Assembly: GCA_034190875.2 (NCBI GenBank)
Contig: CM067353.1
Span: 30,952,559-31,016,558, forward strand
Direction of reading: 5' to 3'
Source of the DNA: Urechis unicinctus
Taxonomy: Eukaryota; Annelida; Polychaeta; Xenopneusta; Urechidae
Length of the DNA stretch: 64,000 nucleotides
Shown here: positions 48,297-61,800 of the stretch, one piece after another
Position numbering within the stretch: the stretch's first letter is position 1
How the letters are laid out: the number at the start of each line of letters is the position of its first letter
Program-made: the position numbers and the translations under genes
Notes under the pieces: model-generated
What the model was told of the DNA's origin: nothing
The model's input: only the letters and a program-made list of their open reading frames with translations
The model's database searches: none

Positions 48297-50580
48297 CATA
48301 TAGCGTCCTTACATTACAAAGGAGTAAGACGGTAAAAGCTCTATGTACGTTGGTTAATACGTGCGAGTGATATGAAGAGATCTCCATCAGCGATAGGTTG
48401 CTGTGTGATGGATTACAGTTTGGCCAAGGTTATAAATGAAGGGTTTATATGTTACTAGGATATACCACGAGCTGTGTTTGATAAATCTGCTGAGTTAAGA
48501 CACAACAGGTGAGATGCCCTTCCCCGGTACCGGTTTACAAGGCTACCAGAGAAAGATGTTTATAACTACTCCGTGGCCTGCGTCGCCTTCGGTGCATTAT
48601 TTGTCACAGATCATGCGCTTAATTCCGTTACATTAGAGGGGGTCGAACCATCGATTAACGATCGCGATATGCCGCGTGCAACGTTTATCCAACGTGCACA
48701 CCAACCAGTTACATATGGTCTGTTGTTGTCTGTTAAAAAAACAAGGTAAGCAGCAGAAGAAGAAAAAAAAAAGAGGATTATGTGTATATTTCATAGAAAT
48801 TTAAAAGGAGACGTGAGCCACCAAAGAACTGCATCTTACATTGGAGACACTCAGTCCAATGGTAATACGCGGATTATGTTGCTCCTACATATCAGACTAT
48901 CTAATAAGACTTGCTATATTCTGTTATTTAACGGGCTTTCCTCTCGGTGTTGTCGATTATAAATGATGCTCTAGAAAAAAGCAGGAGTCAAGACATGATA
49001 ACTTCGATTGGCGACAAAGCGTAGCAACACTTGCGATTATGCGATGTATTTAATGTTCGCAATAATTGTAGTATGGTTAGGAACCTAATTTGTTTTAAAC
49101 ATTAAGAACACAATGCGTCCCGTTCAGCTTCAAAGACACATCGATGGCTGTTCCAATTTAGTGTTCATCGGAAAATAAACGAGTTTTTGCCCATAGACAT
49201 ATCATATACTAAGGTCAGGGAATACCAGCACATTCTTTTACACATAGCTTTCAACAGTAAATCCCAAGGTAGACAATATTGATAGGGACAGGCCGTGCTG
49301 ACGCGTTTGAAAGCGAGGCGTCGTTCATATATGAGACAAAAGCACTGACACAACAAAATAGCCATCCATCACCATAAATAGGATATCCGCGTTGAGCAGT
49401 TTGGGTTAAGTCAATCACCATTCCGATGATTGATGCCGATCATTTAATCACGATGATAGCTTTATACATTCCATTAATGCTAAATAATTCATCTCCTATC
49501 TACACAAGTATGATCATATTTGTTTTGCCTAGTATATATCGTTTGAAAGCGTTAAATCGCCCCGTATCGTATCTATAGTGATCTGAGTATTAAGCGAGTC
49601 ATAGCAACTGCGTTGTTTTGCAGATGCGTTTTATCGTCACACTGAACAGCGGCGCGTAATTGTTCGCTGAATTTGGAGGTGTTAGTCGTAGCTGATGAAT
49701 GTCGAAGCTGATGAAATGACTAAGATGAAAGAATGTACAGCATATTATACATTCACGTTGTCAATGTGCCAATCAAACTCAGAACTATCAGTATCAGATA
49801 ACGGGAGTACTTCGTCTGTGAATTATTAATATAGCCGCATATTGTTGGTGACTAATTACCAAATGCATTCCGTTATATATTCGGCTATTTCCTCCAGACA
49901 AATTACCCCCCTGATAGCTCAGATATTATTACCTCTGCAAATGTAGTTCGGCGAGCAACTGTGTAGAGAAATAATATTAAACTATGGATCAATAGATATG
50001 TAGGCCACTCCTGTTCTGATTACACTTATCGTGGGTATGTTTAGATTTTCACCGGGGTTAACGACGCACCTTTCCTGACCATCCCACAAACAGCGTCTGT
50101 TATTTTCAGCTGCGCTGAGCGGTGGCAAAGAGTATTATCTAATTAATTTTTGTAGACCCCCCTGTGGTGCAGGGGTAGAATAGGCCCGTTGTATCCTCCT
50201 GTATGTCTTAAGAGGCGACTGATAAGGGTCAAACTGTTGGCCGTGGGTTGCGACTCGTGTCGGTGGAAGATGGGTTATGGTGGTTGAGTGGAGCGGTCCT
50301 TGTGAAGGCTATATTTGCAACACAACACTTTGGCTCGGATGTCACATAGACAAGAGGCTAGAAAGGCCTGGTCCAGTCAATTCTATTGGGTAATGGTTTT
50401 TATTGCATTTTGCTTTTTCATTCTGCATCTTGCAAAAACATTTCATCAACACAGTTTCCCCTCCTCTTTTCAATTGATCGTTGTCAGCTGTTTAACAAGT
50501 CAATCGAGTTCATCTGTGAGCTAATTGCTGGGGGGGGGGGGGGGGGGGGTAGCACCAGTGAAGATATTTATTATAATATA

Positions 50581-51448
50581 ATGGCTCACAGTAAAAAAAG
50601 AAACACGGATTCGGATCATGATATAATTTCATGGCCTAGATGTTTGGTGGTTTCTCGAACATCGGGTTAGAAACCCATTACCTCACTTAGTCCTTTTGCA
50701 ATAGGTAAAGGAATCGCGGGGTTGGCTGGAGTCTCCCAAAACATCAGGAGACTCCCGTCCGGCCACTTTGTTGTTGAAGTGGATCGACCGAGCCACGCGA
50801 GATGCCTTTTGAAATCAACGCTACGCGTCGGGGTTCCAATTGGCGTCACTTCTTGCAGAACCCTAAACACCAACATGGGCGCAATCCGCTGCCTTGATTT
50901 AAAACAATGTACAATTGAGGAAATCGTTGAAGGCCTAAGGTCACAAACAAAGGCGCCTGAAAAATCTTTGTGACCCGCAATGGGAAGAAACAGTTCACAG
51001 CAACGCTTATCCTGACTTTTGACAGCACTGAGTAACCCAAAGCTGTAAAAGTCGGATACCTGAATGTTGTTGTGGAGCCCTCCATTCCAAACCCGTTGCG
51101 ATCTTTCAAATGCCAACGATTGGGCCACAGCAAAATGAATTGCAAGCGATCAGCAACATGCGCCAAGTGCAGCCAAGAGGGCCATAAAGAAGATGAAGTC
51201 CACCAAGTGCATCAACTGCTCAGGGGACCACCCAGCATTCTCTCGGTTGTGTCCTACATGAGTCAAGGATAAAGAAATCAACACGATCCGACACACCAGA
51301 TACATCTCGTTCCCTGGGGCACACAAGATAGTGGAGGCACAGCAGGACACCAGACCCTCTTATGCTAGCGCTGTCAAAAAAGCCATTAGTGTCCGTCGAC
51401 AGTCAGACTACACTATCACTAATATCACGGCCAAGAAGAACTCAATGT
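50581..51448 (+). pseudogene. LINE ORF1 (nucleic-acid chaperone type)
   Basis: ATG at 50581 opens MAHSKKRNTDSDHD. An in-frame TAG at 50668 is followed by open sequence to 50973 with an RRM-like stretch (GHFVVEVDRPSHARCLL). After frameshifts the zinc-knuckle region appears: FKCQRLGHSKMNC, then CAKCSQEGH, then CINCSGDHPAFSRLCP in another frame. The first Cys of the first knuckle is replaced by Ser. The C-terminal KDKEINTIRHTRYISFPGA and SYASAV are typical of this ORF1 class. It would bind element RNA if intact, but it is clearly inactive. Confidence 0.8.
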
Positions 51449-51576
51449 AGCCCTCCTGAGCATCAAACTATTAATCCCCATAAATCCACTATCAATATAA
51501 CTAAAACAAAAGATAAAACCAAATTATCTAGGCCTATGGAAGGATCTAAGGATTCTGTACAGCTCATAAAATCATC

Positions 51577-54150
51577 TAGTGGAACCGTCGAGGATTTCGG
51601 TCCAACTATGAAGAATTAAAATCTCTTCTTTATGACCATCAACCTTTCGCTGTTTGCCTTCAGGAATCTTTCCTGCGGGAGACTGGTCCAATGTTAATGA
51701 GAGGGTATACCATCTATAATTAAACATCTTCATCACAAAGGGACGGAAGAGCTGTGGGAGGGGCATATGTGCCTATAAAATACGGTGACCCCCATGAACC
51801 CACTCCTTTGGACACGCCTCCTCAAGCTATAGCCATTAGTATTACCCTCCACAAAGCCTTCTCTTTGTGCTCTCTGTACTTTACACCAAACTACAAGATT
51901 TTCAAAGAGACATTGACCATTTGATCACTCAGCGTCCATCCCCACTTTTGCTGATTGGTGATTGCAATGCCCACAGTAATTTGTGGGGATGTGAGGACAC
52001 AAACGACAGTGGTCACAGGGTAGAAGATTTCATCATACAAAATAGTTTTGGCATATCAAAACATAAATCCAATACCTATCTCGATTCAGGAACCGGATCT
52101 ATCTCTGCCATAGACTTTAGCCTCTGCATTCTATCCTTTTTGGTGGAATTTTATTGGGAAGTGGGTCAGGACCGATTTGGAAGTAACCACTTCCCAATTT
52201 TGTAAAACAATTACAGGCCTGTTCTCTCTGAGTGAGTAACCAACTGGAAACTGCATATGGTCAACTGGCCGAATTATACCTGTTTATGCAGAAAAATTAT
52301 CAATAATGATGAAGGTCTGGTATCCTTTTTCTTACAAAGTCATAATAAATATAGCCACATGCTCGACAGATTCTAAACGGATATATAAAGTATCCCTCTG
52401 CCAAAGATTGTAATTTAAAATTTTCAAAATTTAAACTCATCGGAAACAAAACAATTGGGAAGTTTCAATCTAACAACGATGGTTATTACAACTCTTTATT
52501 TACTCTAAATGAGTTGGAAGATTCGATACATAAATCAAATGACACAGGTAGTGGACCCGATAATGTTTAATATCAATTTTTCTTCTAGACGAATCACTTC
52601 AAGTACTACGAACTATCGTCGCATAGCCTTATCGAGCTGCATCTGCAAAACTATGGAGTGAATAATCAACAACCGCCTAGTATGGTTTCTGGAGAGAACC
52701 CAACTTAGTCCCAGGTACCAGAGCGGTTTCCGTCACACACGGAGCACGACGGATCACCTGATCCGTCTTGAATCTGTTTTAAACGTGACGGCTTTGTAAA
52801 GGTGGAACATGTGGTGTCGGTTGTCTTCGATATGGAGAAGGTCTGTGACATTACATGGAAACACAGAATTCTATCGGATTTATACAGCATGGACCTTGAA
52901 GGCTGCATGCCTGGCACCACCCTTTTTGATAGTTGTGCTACAGAGATGGGGGTCGCGCAGGGAGGTATTTGATCTGATACTGGTTTTAATGTTAGAGTAA
53001 ATAGTATTGTTAGTACCATCAAGAATGTGTAATGTTCACTCTATGTGGATATTATTTTGATTTATTTCAAAAAAAAAAAATGAACACTATTGAGAGGCAG
53101 CTTCAACCTAGCCTCAATGTCATTAAGAAATTGGCGGATGAAAATCGGTTTACATTTTTTAAAATCGAAAACTGTTTGCATGCATTATCGCAACAAGATA
53201 AATTTACATCCAGACACGGCCCTCACCCTTGACGGCAATTTTATTCCTGTAATGACAGAAACCAGGTATCTTGGGATAATGTTTGACATAAAACTGAATA
53301 TCAAATCACACATTGCTTACATTCGTGAGAAATGTTTCAAGGCTCTTAATCTTTTGAAGATGTTGTCGAATACTGATTTGGGAGCGGACTCGAAAGTTCT
53401 TTTGCGGATTTACTTGCCCCTAGTGCGCCCCAAACTGGATTATGGCTGTTTTGTCTATGGTTCTGCCCGTTCATCCTACTCACGAAACTAGAGAAAGTCC
53501 AAAACCAGGCTCTGAGGCTTTGTCGTGGGGCCTTCAGAACCCCTCACATCCCCAGTGTACATGTGGATGCCATTGAGGCTCCACTTGGGGTGCAGAGGGA
53601 GCAGCTCGCAGTTTAGTACGCATTTCGTTTAAAGTCTAGCCCCCTAAATCAGGCGTTTGACATTGTTTTCAGTGCAAGAAATGTCGATTTGTTATTTAGA
53701 GTAGGCCGAATGCTATCCCTTTGTTTGGTCTGCGTATCAGGGAAACACTGAGTGGGTCATGCTCGAATTTATATACTGTAGGTGTGGAGACTGTGCTAAA
53801 ATCTCCCCCATGGCAAAAAAAAACCCCAAACAACAGTTGATAAATCGTTGTCAGCCAACCCGAAGGGAAATAGTGTACCTAATGTTTTCCTTCATCAATT
53901 TAGAGAGATACAGGATAAATATTCGGACCGTGCTACCATTTACACAGAGGGTTCGAAAGAGGACGACAGGATTGAAGCTTCAGCATTAATGGGTAAAACC
54001 ACATTTAATATGAGGTTACCACCTCCACTGTCAATTTTCAATGCAGAGCTTAAAGGTCTCTCAATTTCACAAGGCCTTATTGCACAATCAAGTAAAAGGC
54101 GTTTTGTTATATTTTCCGACTCCCTGTCATTAAATCTACTAAACAAACCG
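51577..54150 (+). pseudogene. LINE ORF2: endonuclease, reverse transcriptase, RNase H
   Basis: The endonuclease starts WNRRGFRSNYEELKSLL (51577), then FAVCLQESF. GDCNAH is at about 51957, SAIDFS at about 52110 and SNHFPI near 52185, with stops and a frame change between. RT pieces are SIHKSNDTGSGPDN (about 52520), a RRIALSSCICKTME block (about 52620), RYQSGFRHTRSTTDHL (about 52710), GVAQGGI (about 52950) and YVDI (about 53045) where YVDD is expected. RT thumb-type sequence follows (RYLGIMFDIKLN, DYGCFVYGSARSSY). RNase H landmarks are IYTEGSKE (about 53940), FNAELKG and FSDSLS (about 54115). Loss of a catalytic Asp and many breaks make it dead. Confidence 0.85.
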
Positions 54151-54560
54151 TTACGAAGCCGGTTCCCGTGGCGTTGTGGTAATCTACGTCACCTTTTCCC
54201 CTACAGGTTGGCGGTGTCGATACCAAGGTGTGAAAACCTGACTGGCTCCCCGTGACTCGGATGATGACGTTAAATGGCGGTCCCATCTTCGACAGAGGAT
54301 GCACCCAACTCAGTGTTTTGCAGCCGTTGTTGAAATTGACGTTGAACCCGAATATTCCCTTTTTCTAAACCGTAACGACAGGCTAGCAAACATTCGCTGC
54401 GCATTCCATGAAAGCAGTAATAGCATACTGTTTCATGCTGTGAATGGTCATTGCTCACTGACTGACACGCATCGTACGGTACATGTAATTTAACAAACGC
54501 CAGCCATTGCATCTAGTGTGTGGGATTTATTCCACCGACATATAATCGGGCTATAGCGTT

Positions 54561-57500
54561 GAGCCCTATTTGTCGCAGAGCATATGATGAAACCCGAACA
54601 GGTGGGACATAAGTCGAGTTGCCAAATACGCTAATGGCTTTCATCTGTCAGTGACCAGAGGAATAGAGCTGGACAATAGGCCATAATCCCCGCCCCCAGC
54701 CTCGTAAACGCATTCGGTTCAAGTTGTACAGCCAATGTCTGTTTATTATTGCATATGTTACAGTAGTACACCATCGCAGTGCTTAATAATTACCACGGGA
54801 ATAAATTAATTTGATCAATAACATTCAAGTGGTCAGTATTAACTGACTGTTCAAGATAATCACTGACATCGTACGGTATGTCATCGAGGTAAGTATCCTA
54901 TCACCCTGGTGGGCACTTACAGCATCAATGTAGATGCATCGGTACATCGTTAACCAGTAGGGGGGTTATCAATACGAGGGTTAATGTATCTGACGTATAG
55001 TGCAATTAGACTCATCACTCTAATATTGGAGACAGTTTGCGATGACCACTTGCCTAATTCGGACACAACTCGATGCATCTACATTTATGCTTACCTTGAT
55101 GACATACTGTCCTAGTCGTCTTGTTCAAGGAAACATCAATACCAACAAGGGTAACTTTAGCAGCTGCAATTAAACATATGCTATGCCGAGGTACGGATTA
55201 GGCGGCGTGGCGACTATTCAGTACTCAACTTTTATAACCAATATTTGTATATGCGCTGTCCAATATTCTAATAATAAAGTTATTGAATGACAATGTAAGC
55301 CATAATATATTGAGAAAACTGTTAATGACCAATTCTAACCCATCATTGCGTGTCGGATGTTTGCTTGGATATTCTTTGTACCAAAAGGATTATTCTACGT
55401 AATCAACATTTGCATAACTATCTTACTGGTCATTGCTCCGGATTTTGGTTAAGTTGCTGATGGTGCGTTATCAGAGCATCGTATTCGTATTGATGCCCCG
55501 CCTCCGTGACACCAGATCGCTGCTTAAAGCTACGCACCACCCAAATGTTCTGTTTGATGAATTATATTGGGCATAGAGTATATCGTGATATATTCTTGCA
55601 AGCTTTATTTGTTTTTTAATTTGATTTTATATAAAAATCTCGGTAGTTTGCTATCTAAACGTATACTGTTTTGTAGTTCTTGTATTGATAATTGCCATTG
55701 AAATATAGTGATATATTTGTGTAACAGTATTTCGGGCGACATATTTACTTTAATCATATAATCAGCTAAACAATTCCGAAATTGACAAATACCGATAACA
55801 TGCGCTAGCTTGATAGAAAATCTAGGGCATTGTTTACATTATCATAACGAAGAAGAGAAGAAAAGGAAAATATCGTTTGTTATAAAGAACCCTGATGCAA
55901 CTCAATCGAACAATCATATCATAAAGGTGAGATCTATAACCGCGTTTGATTGCGACGATGTATCAAAACCTTCTCATTGTAACAGGTTTTAGTTGACTTG
56001 GCTATATGGTAGCTTCATTCTGGTTCTGTGATATTTCTCATTTGCACATTTGTAAAAAGGATTGAGAGTGAACTATCTAATTTTGGTGTTCAACCCCAAC
56101 TGTGACATGCCTATTAAACTACGAAATTCATTCAAAGAAGGATTACAATACAATTTTCATTTTGTCGTGCTTGCTGATCAGCATTTAAGCTTCTGATTCT
56201 GGCATTGATAGAGATGCTGATTTTTCCGGATAATTATTTGTAAGATCTCACAAGTTATGCCGCCATGACCGTCTCGTGGTCTGCTACAGAACTGATCTAT
56301 GCGGTATTCAAGTGAAATATCGCATGAACTAATGTCCGTGAGTGGCGCAGCTTTGCTTTCGTTCCTCAGTTTCACATGAACATAATATTTGAACACATAA
56401 GTCGCCAAGTCTAATCTAGGCGATTCATCTTCTATTCGCCAAACCTAATTTGATCAGCACAAGACAGATGCTGCTCGGGGAAATACCAGCGTGTCCCCAT
56501 TTGTCACTGATAACAATAGGTGCTGCAGAACCGGGAACGAGGTTTACAAATTTCATTTGATGCAGTAAATGGGACCCGTCAGTTCTAAGGCACAGTTATA
56601 CATTGCATTTATATCTAACAAGGACAAATTGTATGATGAAGTTGAGAGAGTATTAGTAAAGTTACAAGAATCATTTCAGAAGCGGATGGATTGTAAGAAT
56701 AGCACTTATCATCATATGGCAATGCAGCAAACCTTATATAGTAGATTACGCTTAGATATGAAAACCCTGTCAATAGCATTGTACAATTCTCAAACAATTG
56801 ATTGGCTGACGAGAAGATACACATGCCTCCATACCTTGATTTACACAACTGGCAGTGAACACCTGAATGATCCCTCGCCGTGTTTTCCCTTATGGTTGTA
56901 TATCTGAGGTTAAATGATTCTAACTATAAACATACAGCGCAATTAACGAGTTAACGCATGCAAAACAAATTGTGTCAAAAACATCATCAACAGATTTAAG
57001 CATTATGATAGATCTATCTTTGAGGTATATGTTCAGTTTAGCTCTCATAGCTAAACATACTTTAATGATGCCAATGTGTATGTTTGGCCTAAAATGTGAT
57101 ATATTATTAAATTTGTGTCACAACATTTGCTACAGCTGCACCATTTGTAATTAACGAATGGTGCCGTATCGTCACCTTGCGTTGTAGCCAAGTAATAATG
57201 AACATGATATCCGAATAACTAAATGAGAGGTTATACAGCCAGGTAAATCAACAGACAGTTATCGTTATTTTTCGTTATCATTATTTATCGACCTCCCAAG
57301 CATCTAATGACCAACATCAGTTCTGAACGGGGCTTCTCAATGGAGAACAGCTCAAATTAATTTGGTCTCATCCACACGCCCGTAATAAATATGCGGGTGC
57401 AATGTCTGTAAAATACTAAAATCGTGTGCGTGTGTTCATGTTGTGATCCTATTAGATAGAGTGCAGTGGTAGTGTATTTGTCAGGCGGAAGTGCTGCGTT

Positions 57501-60459
57501 TATGTCGATCTATATATGATGCCTGTTTGAAAATATCTCTAAATATCTCATGGGTGTTATTTCGAGATAATTAGCTTTTTGTAAATGTGATAATGGGTCC
57601 GATGCATACTTATTCACCGCCAGATTTGTCAAGTCTCGTTACTTGGTCCGATTCAGGACAACAGTCGTTTACTATCTCAGATGTGAAGCCGTTATGTACA
57701 CGTTCAAAGGAACATACGTCGATCAGAATTATCTTCAATCACCTTACCAGGATATGAACAGGTTTTAACCATCTTATTCACGGAGCAGATGATTTTTTAG
57801 CGATCCATTTGCATTCGCGTTGAGTGTGTAATTAGTCCGTACGGTTCTACAGCGGTTGTTGAATAGATCCGCAGTAGTTAAGTACAACTGCACGATAATA
57901 GACAATGTATTTATTTTGGCGGCTTTCACAACTTTTCATTCGTCGTACTGATTCATCGTATGAAAGTAAAATATTCGCATATCTTCATATATTATCAAAT
58001 GTTATCTCCTATTCTACGAAAAGCCTGTCAATGACGTGTTGGCTCCTTACAATATATGTTTTCGTCTTAAATGTCGTATCATACCAAGCGAGCGTGATAG
58101 CGGACATGTCATCCAATGCTATAACTTATGATAGACATTGCAAGACTAAGGATGGGCGATTAAATTAGCATATGAAAGTCTTATTTTCCAGGTATTAACA
58201 TGTTGCGGTAGTTACGAAAGAGACGGATTCGTGACGCTATCGCAGTGAATTAATGTTTTGCACAGTCGGTAGCGTAGCATTAATGAGAAGATAGACGCGA
58301 TTAACGATTTTAAGTTCATTTAGCATCTACAAGTATTCAATGGATTAAGATCCTTTAGTGGTATTGAATGATCTGGTCAAATAAACGAAGCTTATCTGAC
58401 TGAGGCGGAAAGGATGGACAAGCAGGATGGAATGTATAGACAAGCAGACACGCCGTATGTATTATACAGAGTGTGTTTGAAATGTTAATTATTATGCCAC
58501 TCAAGTTTGTAATGCATGATTCTATATCGACCTAATCTTAATGATGTATTTCCACAATGCTCAGCCGGTTGACCGTATTTTATGTGTTCATACCGACAGA
58601 GCAGAGGTTATATTTGCACTAGGATAATTAAACATGATGCCATGCGTGTCTACCTGTGTCTGTCACAATGTCGCATATGATCTCTGAAATGCCTAAAACA
58701 GAGCCACTCTACACATCAATTATGGGAGTCAATACTACTATTCCTTACCTCAGTAGTTCTCAGAATATACCGTCAGCGATATTTCTTATGGATTGAATGC
58801 ATGAATTGTTTTATGTGATTCACAGTAAGGCAACCAGTCGTCCTTTTTTGTATTATAGTTGATCTTTGCAACTGAATCATCTACAATTGTCCAAGAGAGA
58901 CGATCCATACCCATGCATTTTATGAATGGGTAGGGTCGTTCCCAAATGACCACTTATGTTTCTTTTCTCTGCTTGCGTTTTGTCTTATGAAAATAGCTAT
59001 TACCAAAGCCGTATGATAATTGAATGCCCCCTCATTAATCATAGACTGAACATACCCCACTGAATTGGTTTCAGCTCCAGGACCATATCACGTGGCAGCG
59101 TGCACAGTCATATATTTTACAATCTCCACTGCTTATGGATTTTCTGGGGTTGATGTCTACAAAGATGATCTTAACTGCATTATTGCTAACTCCGAAATCG
59201 TTGGTCTCTAAAGGACACATGTAACTGATTATTGTTTTAAAGGACAACGTTGTCATTATTCCATGCAAGGAATAATTTCTTCGTGATTCAAACCTATTAC
59301 GTGGATTTCAGAAGGTCTAAAGAAATACATGAATTTTGATGGCATTTCCTTAACTATTTTTAGGTTCCTCTATCGTCCGTGGTACATTCTGTTGCTAGAC
59401 ATTTTCGTCTGACGCAGGACCAGATATATATTCATCAGCCGCTTAGACGGAAGCAGTATTAACGCAATAAAAATAACACCATTTTTCATTTCAATGCAAT
59501 GCATAATACAAATTACGTATTCGCCAGTGAATAAAAAAAAAGAAGTGAAAAATGCTACTCAACGGGCCATTCATAAAACTTTATTAACCAAATTGGCTCC
59601 GGTGACAATTCCTTTGAATTGAATGATTACCTTGAAGTTAGAGAGCTAACCCTTATTTCGCTTTGATCTATATATTTTCCAGGTGTATGCTGTCAGCTCA
59701 GCCTTGAGACGTGTTGCTGTTTACTGCGATATTACCAAACTGCACCATAAGTTATTGTGTTAAGTTGTACCACCTATATGGTAATGTGGGTATACTGCAG
59801 CAAATAATTCGTCAAGTCTTCATTTTCAGCATACATGTATAAGGCCCTTTGAGCGGTGAATAAAAAAGGTCATCCCTTCGCAACATTCGGAATAGAAAAT
59901 TGTATGGGTATCTGTTTAATAAGTTAACAAAGATCCACGCCTAGAGCAGCTATATACATGTTGATGAGCTAGTTGGTGGCATGACTTAATTCACGTCGAG
60001 TTCATCTGGAGGATCATCTTTCATTAGAATATTTTTAACACTGTGATCGGGAATTTTATGCGATTTGAGGTAATTTTGATATTCGTTGGCTGGATGAATA
60101 TTTTCAGTCGACTTCCAGCACCTTGTTTATAGTTAGGAAATATAAGAGAAAAAGGTAATTTCTTGCCGTGAAGTGGTGTAAGCCATTTTTAAAAACAGAA
60201 TTAGCCAAAAGCGGCTCAACGCAATCATTTATTGCAAGCATATACAAATATCACTTAATTGTAATATAATCAAGCGAAAGCAAAATTGACCTCGGAGGAT
60301 ACGCGTCAATCTGCGGGAAAACGTCTGAATTGAACTGCGAATATTAAGTGTGTTCAAAAGCTCTATCAGTGTTGTAAGATAAACCATATTGCCATCAATG
60401 CGTCTTCGGTCCACAGCTCCCTGGCCCGGCTGTTCTGTGCAGTTATCCTAACATCAGAG
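54561..60459. other. Intergenic DNA, no convincing gene
   Basis: The longest frame, 56569-56907 (112 codons), has a lysine-rich start and no known motif. Other frames are 60-87 codons. AT-rich throughout. A piece of repeat D lies inverted at about 56460-56590. I could not find where repeat B resumes after the LINE. Confidence 0.45.
56460..56590 (-). repeat. Repeat D, inverted fragment
   Basis: The reverse complement reads CTGACGGGTCCCATTTACTG, then AATTTGTAAACCTCGTTCCC, then GCAGCACCTATTGTTATCAG. It aligns with 60868-60960 (TTGACGGGTCCCATTAACTG, ...CTGCACCTATCATTACC). Confidence 0.6.
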
Positions 60460-60970
60460 ATAGCGGCAAACGATTAAACGTTAAAGCTCATTGACAGTTC
60501 CCTCAATAAAGGCATGGTGGCAGTTGCTATTTCAGATAAGACCATTTGTTGATTTTATTTACTCGCATTCGCCAAGTTTTGGCAGTCAGTTCGGTTTGTA
60601 TGTTTTATGTTATTGAATAGTGGCGATTTTTTTTGTTCTCCCTTAGCCAGACCTACTAAGTGCGATTTTCTCGTAAAGTACATGTAATCGGCATGATGTT
60701 TTTATTTGCTTTATGATTACCTATTGCATCATACCGCTTTTCCTACCACCCATTCTGTCGCCACACGCTGTACCGCCCATTTGTACCCTTTCACTGATAC
60801 GTTATCGACTTCATTGCCCCGTTTGTCCTTGCTGTAGATTATTGTCATCCATCGCTGTGTCTTGCAGTTGACGGGTCCCATTAACTGCACCAGATGAATT
60901 ATGTATTAACGTAAACAGCCTCGTACCCGCTTTGCTGCACCTATCATTACCATTGACAAAGTGAAACCAC
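60460..60970 (+). repeat. Repeat D, copy 1
   Basis: Tandem partner of 61370-61800 at an offset of about 895 bp. Shared words include AATTAAGGCATG-like CAATAAAGGCATGG, GTTTGTCCTTGCTG and GACGGGT(C/T)CCATT. The frame at 61420-61728 in copy 2 is not open here, so it is not conserved coding. Confidence 0.6.
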
Positions 60971-61369
60971 TAGGTCAACCCATCAGCATCCCTACAGCAT
61001 CCTCGCACTGCATCATAAGCGTCTAATAACTTGTGCTAATGTAGGGTGCCATTTGTGGCAATTAGGTGACACTAAGTATCAATATACTCGTAAGCCACAA
61101 CTGTGTATTACACCTTACGATGTTTTGTAGATTGCCGCAATTTGGGGCATAGCTATTTCTTATGGACTCCGTGCAATGAGCATTACTCCTTTCACAAAAT
61201 CACTCAAGACAAACAGCACAGCAAGACAAATTATGTAATAAAGCCAGCACGTTATGCTGCCTAGTATGATCCTGTGTCCATGATGACTGATCTTATTCAC
61301 TGGAGGAGGTATAATTTTCACGATATTTCTATACATAATTTGTTAACTAAATACCAAGGCGAACCCTAC

Positions 61370-61800
61370 AAACGATCATTGAGGTGCTAAATCCCATTGC
61401 CATTTCCCTTAATTAAGGCATGATTACAGTATTTATTTCGATCAAACCATACATTGTTTTTATGCTGAATAGTGTCAATATATGTTGTACCTTGACCCAG
61501 ACCCACTGCGTTCACTTCTCTGTTCTATTTAAACAAACACGTCCTATAAAAGATATCAGTCAGCCCTTTACCTTTGCTATGTCATTATCTATTGCGTCAC
61601 ACTGCAGGCACATAACGAATCACGCTTTTCTTGCCACTCATTCTGTTACGTCACGCTTTGAAGCTTTCCAATCAGAAACTTACTACATTCTCAGATGTTT
61701 AAGCCGGTTTGTCCTTGCTGGAGATTAATGTAATCCATCAATATGCCTTACAGCTGACGGGTTCCATTTACTATGCCAGATAAGATATGTATTCAATGGC
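61370..61800 (+). repeat. Repeat D, copy 2
   Basis: Second tandem copy, with islands such as CATTCTGTTACGTCACGC, GGTTTGTCCTTGCTGGAGAT and CTGACGGGTTCCATTTACT. It is diverged from copy 1 with several indels. Confidence 0.6.

Larger units (their letters stand above)
50153..54560 (+). mobile_element. Non-LTR retrotransposon (I/Nimb-like LINE), dead copy
   Basis: The 5' head at 50153-50310 (CCTGTGGTGCAGGGGTAGAA, then TCTTAAGAGGCGACTGATAA) resembles heads of molluscan SINE/LINE elements. A G20 tract lies at 50530-50549. ORF1 has retroviral-type zinc knuckles. ORF2 has APE endonuclease, reverse transcriptase and RNase H in the order typical of the I group. Both ORFs are riddled with stops and frameshifts. 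The 3' end is not sharp: coding likeness fades after the RNase H region and no poly(A) or tail repeat is clear, so the 54560 boundary is approximate. Confidence 0.8.

Noticed and set aside
50153..50310. Independent SINE insertion
   Set aside because: The head is followed in the expected position by LINE ORF1, so it is more simply the 5' end of the same LINE, although a shared SINE/LINE head cannot be excluded.
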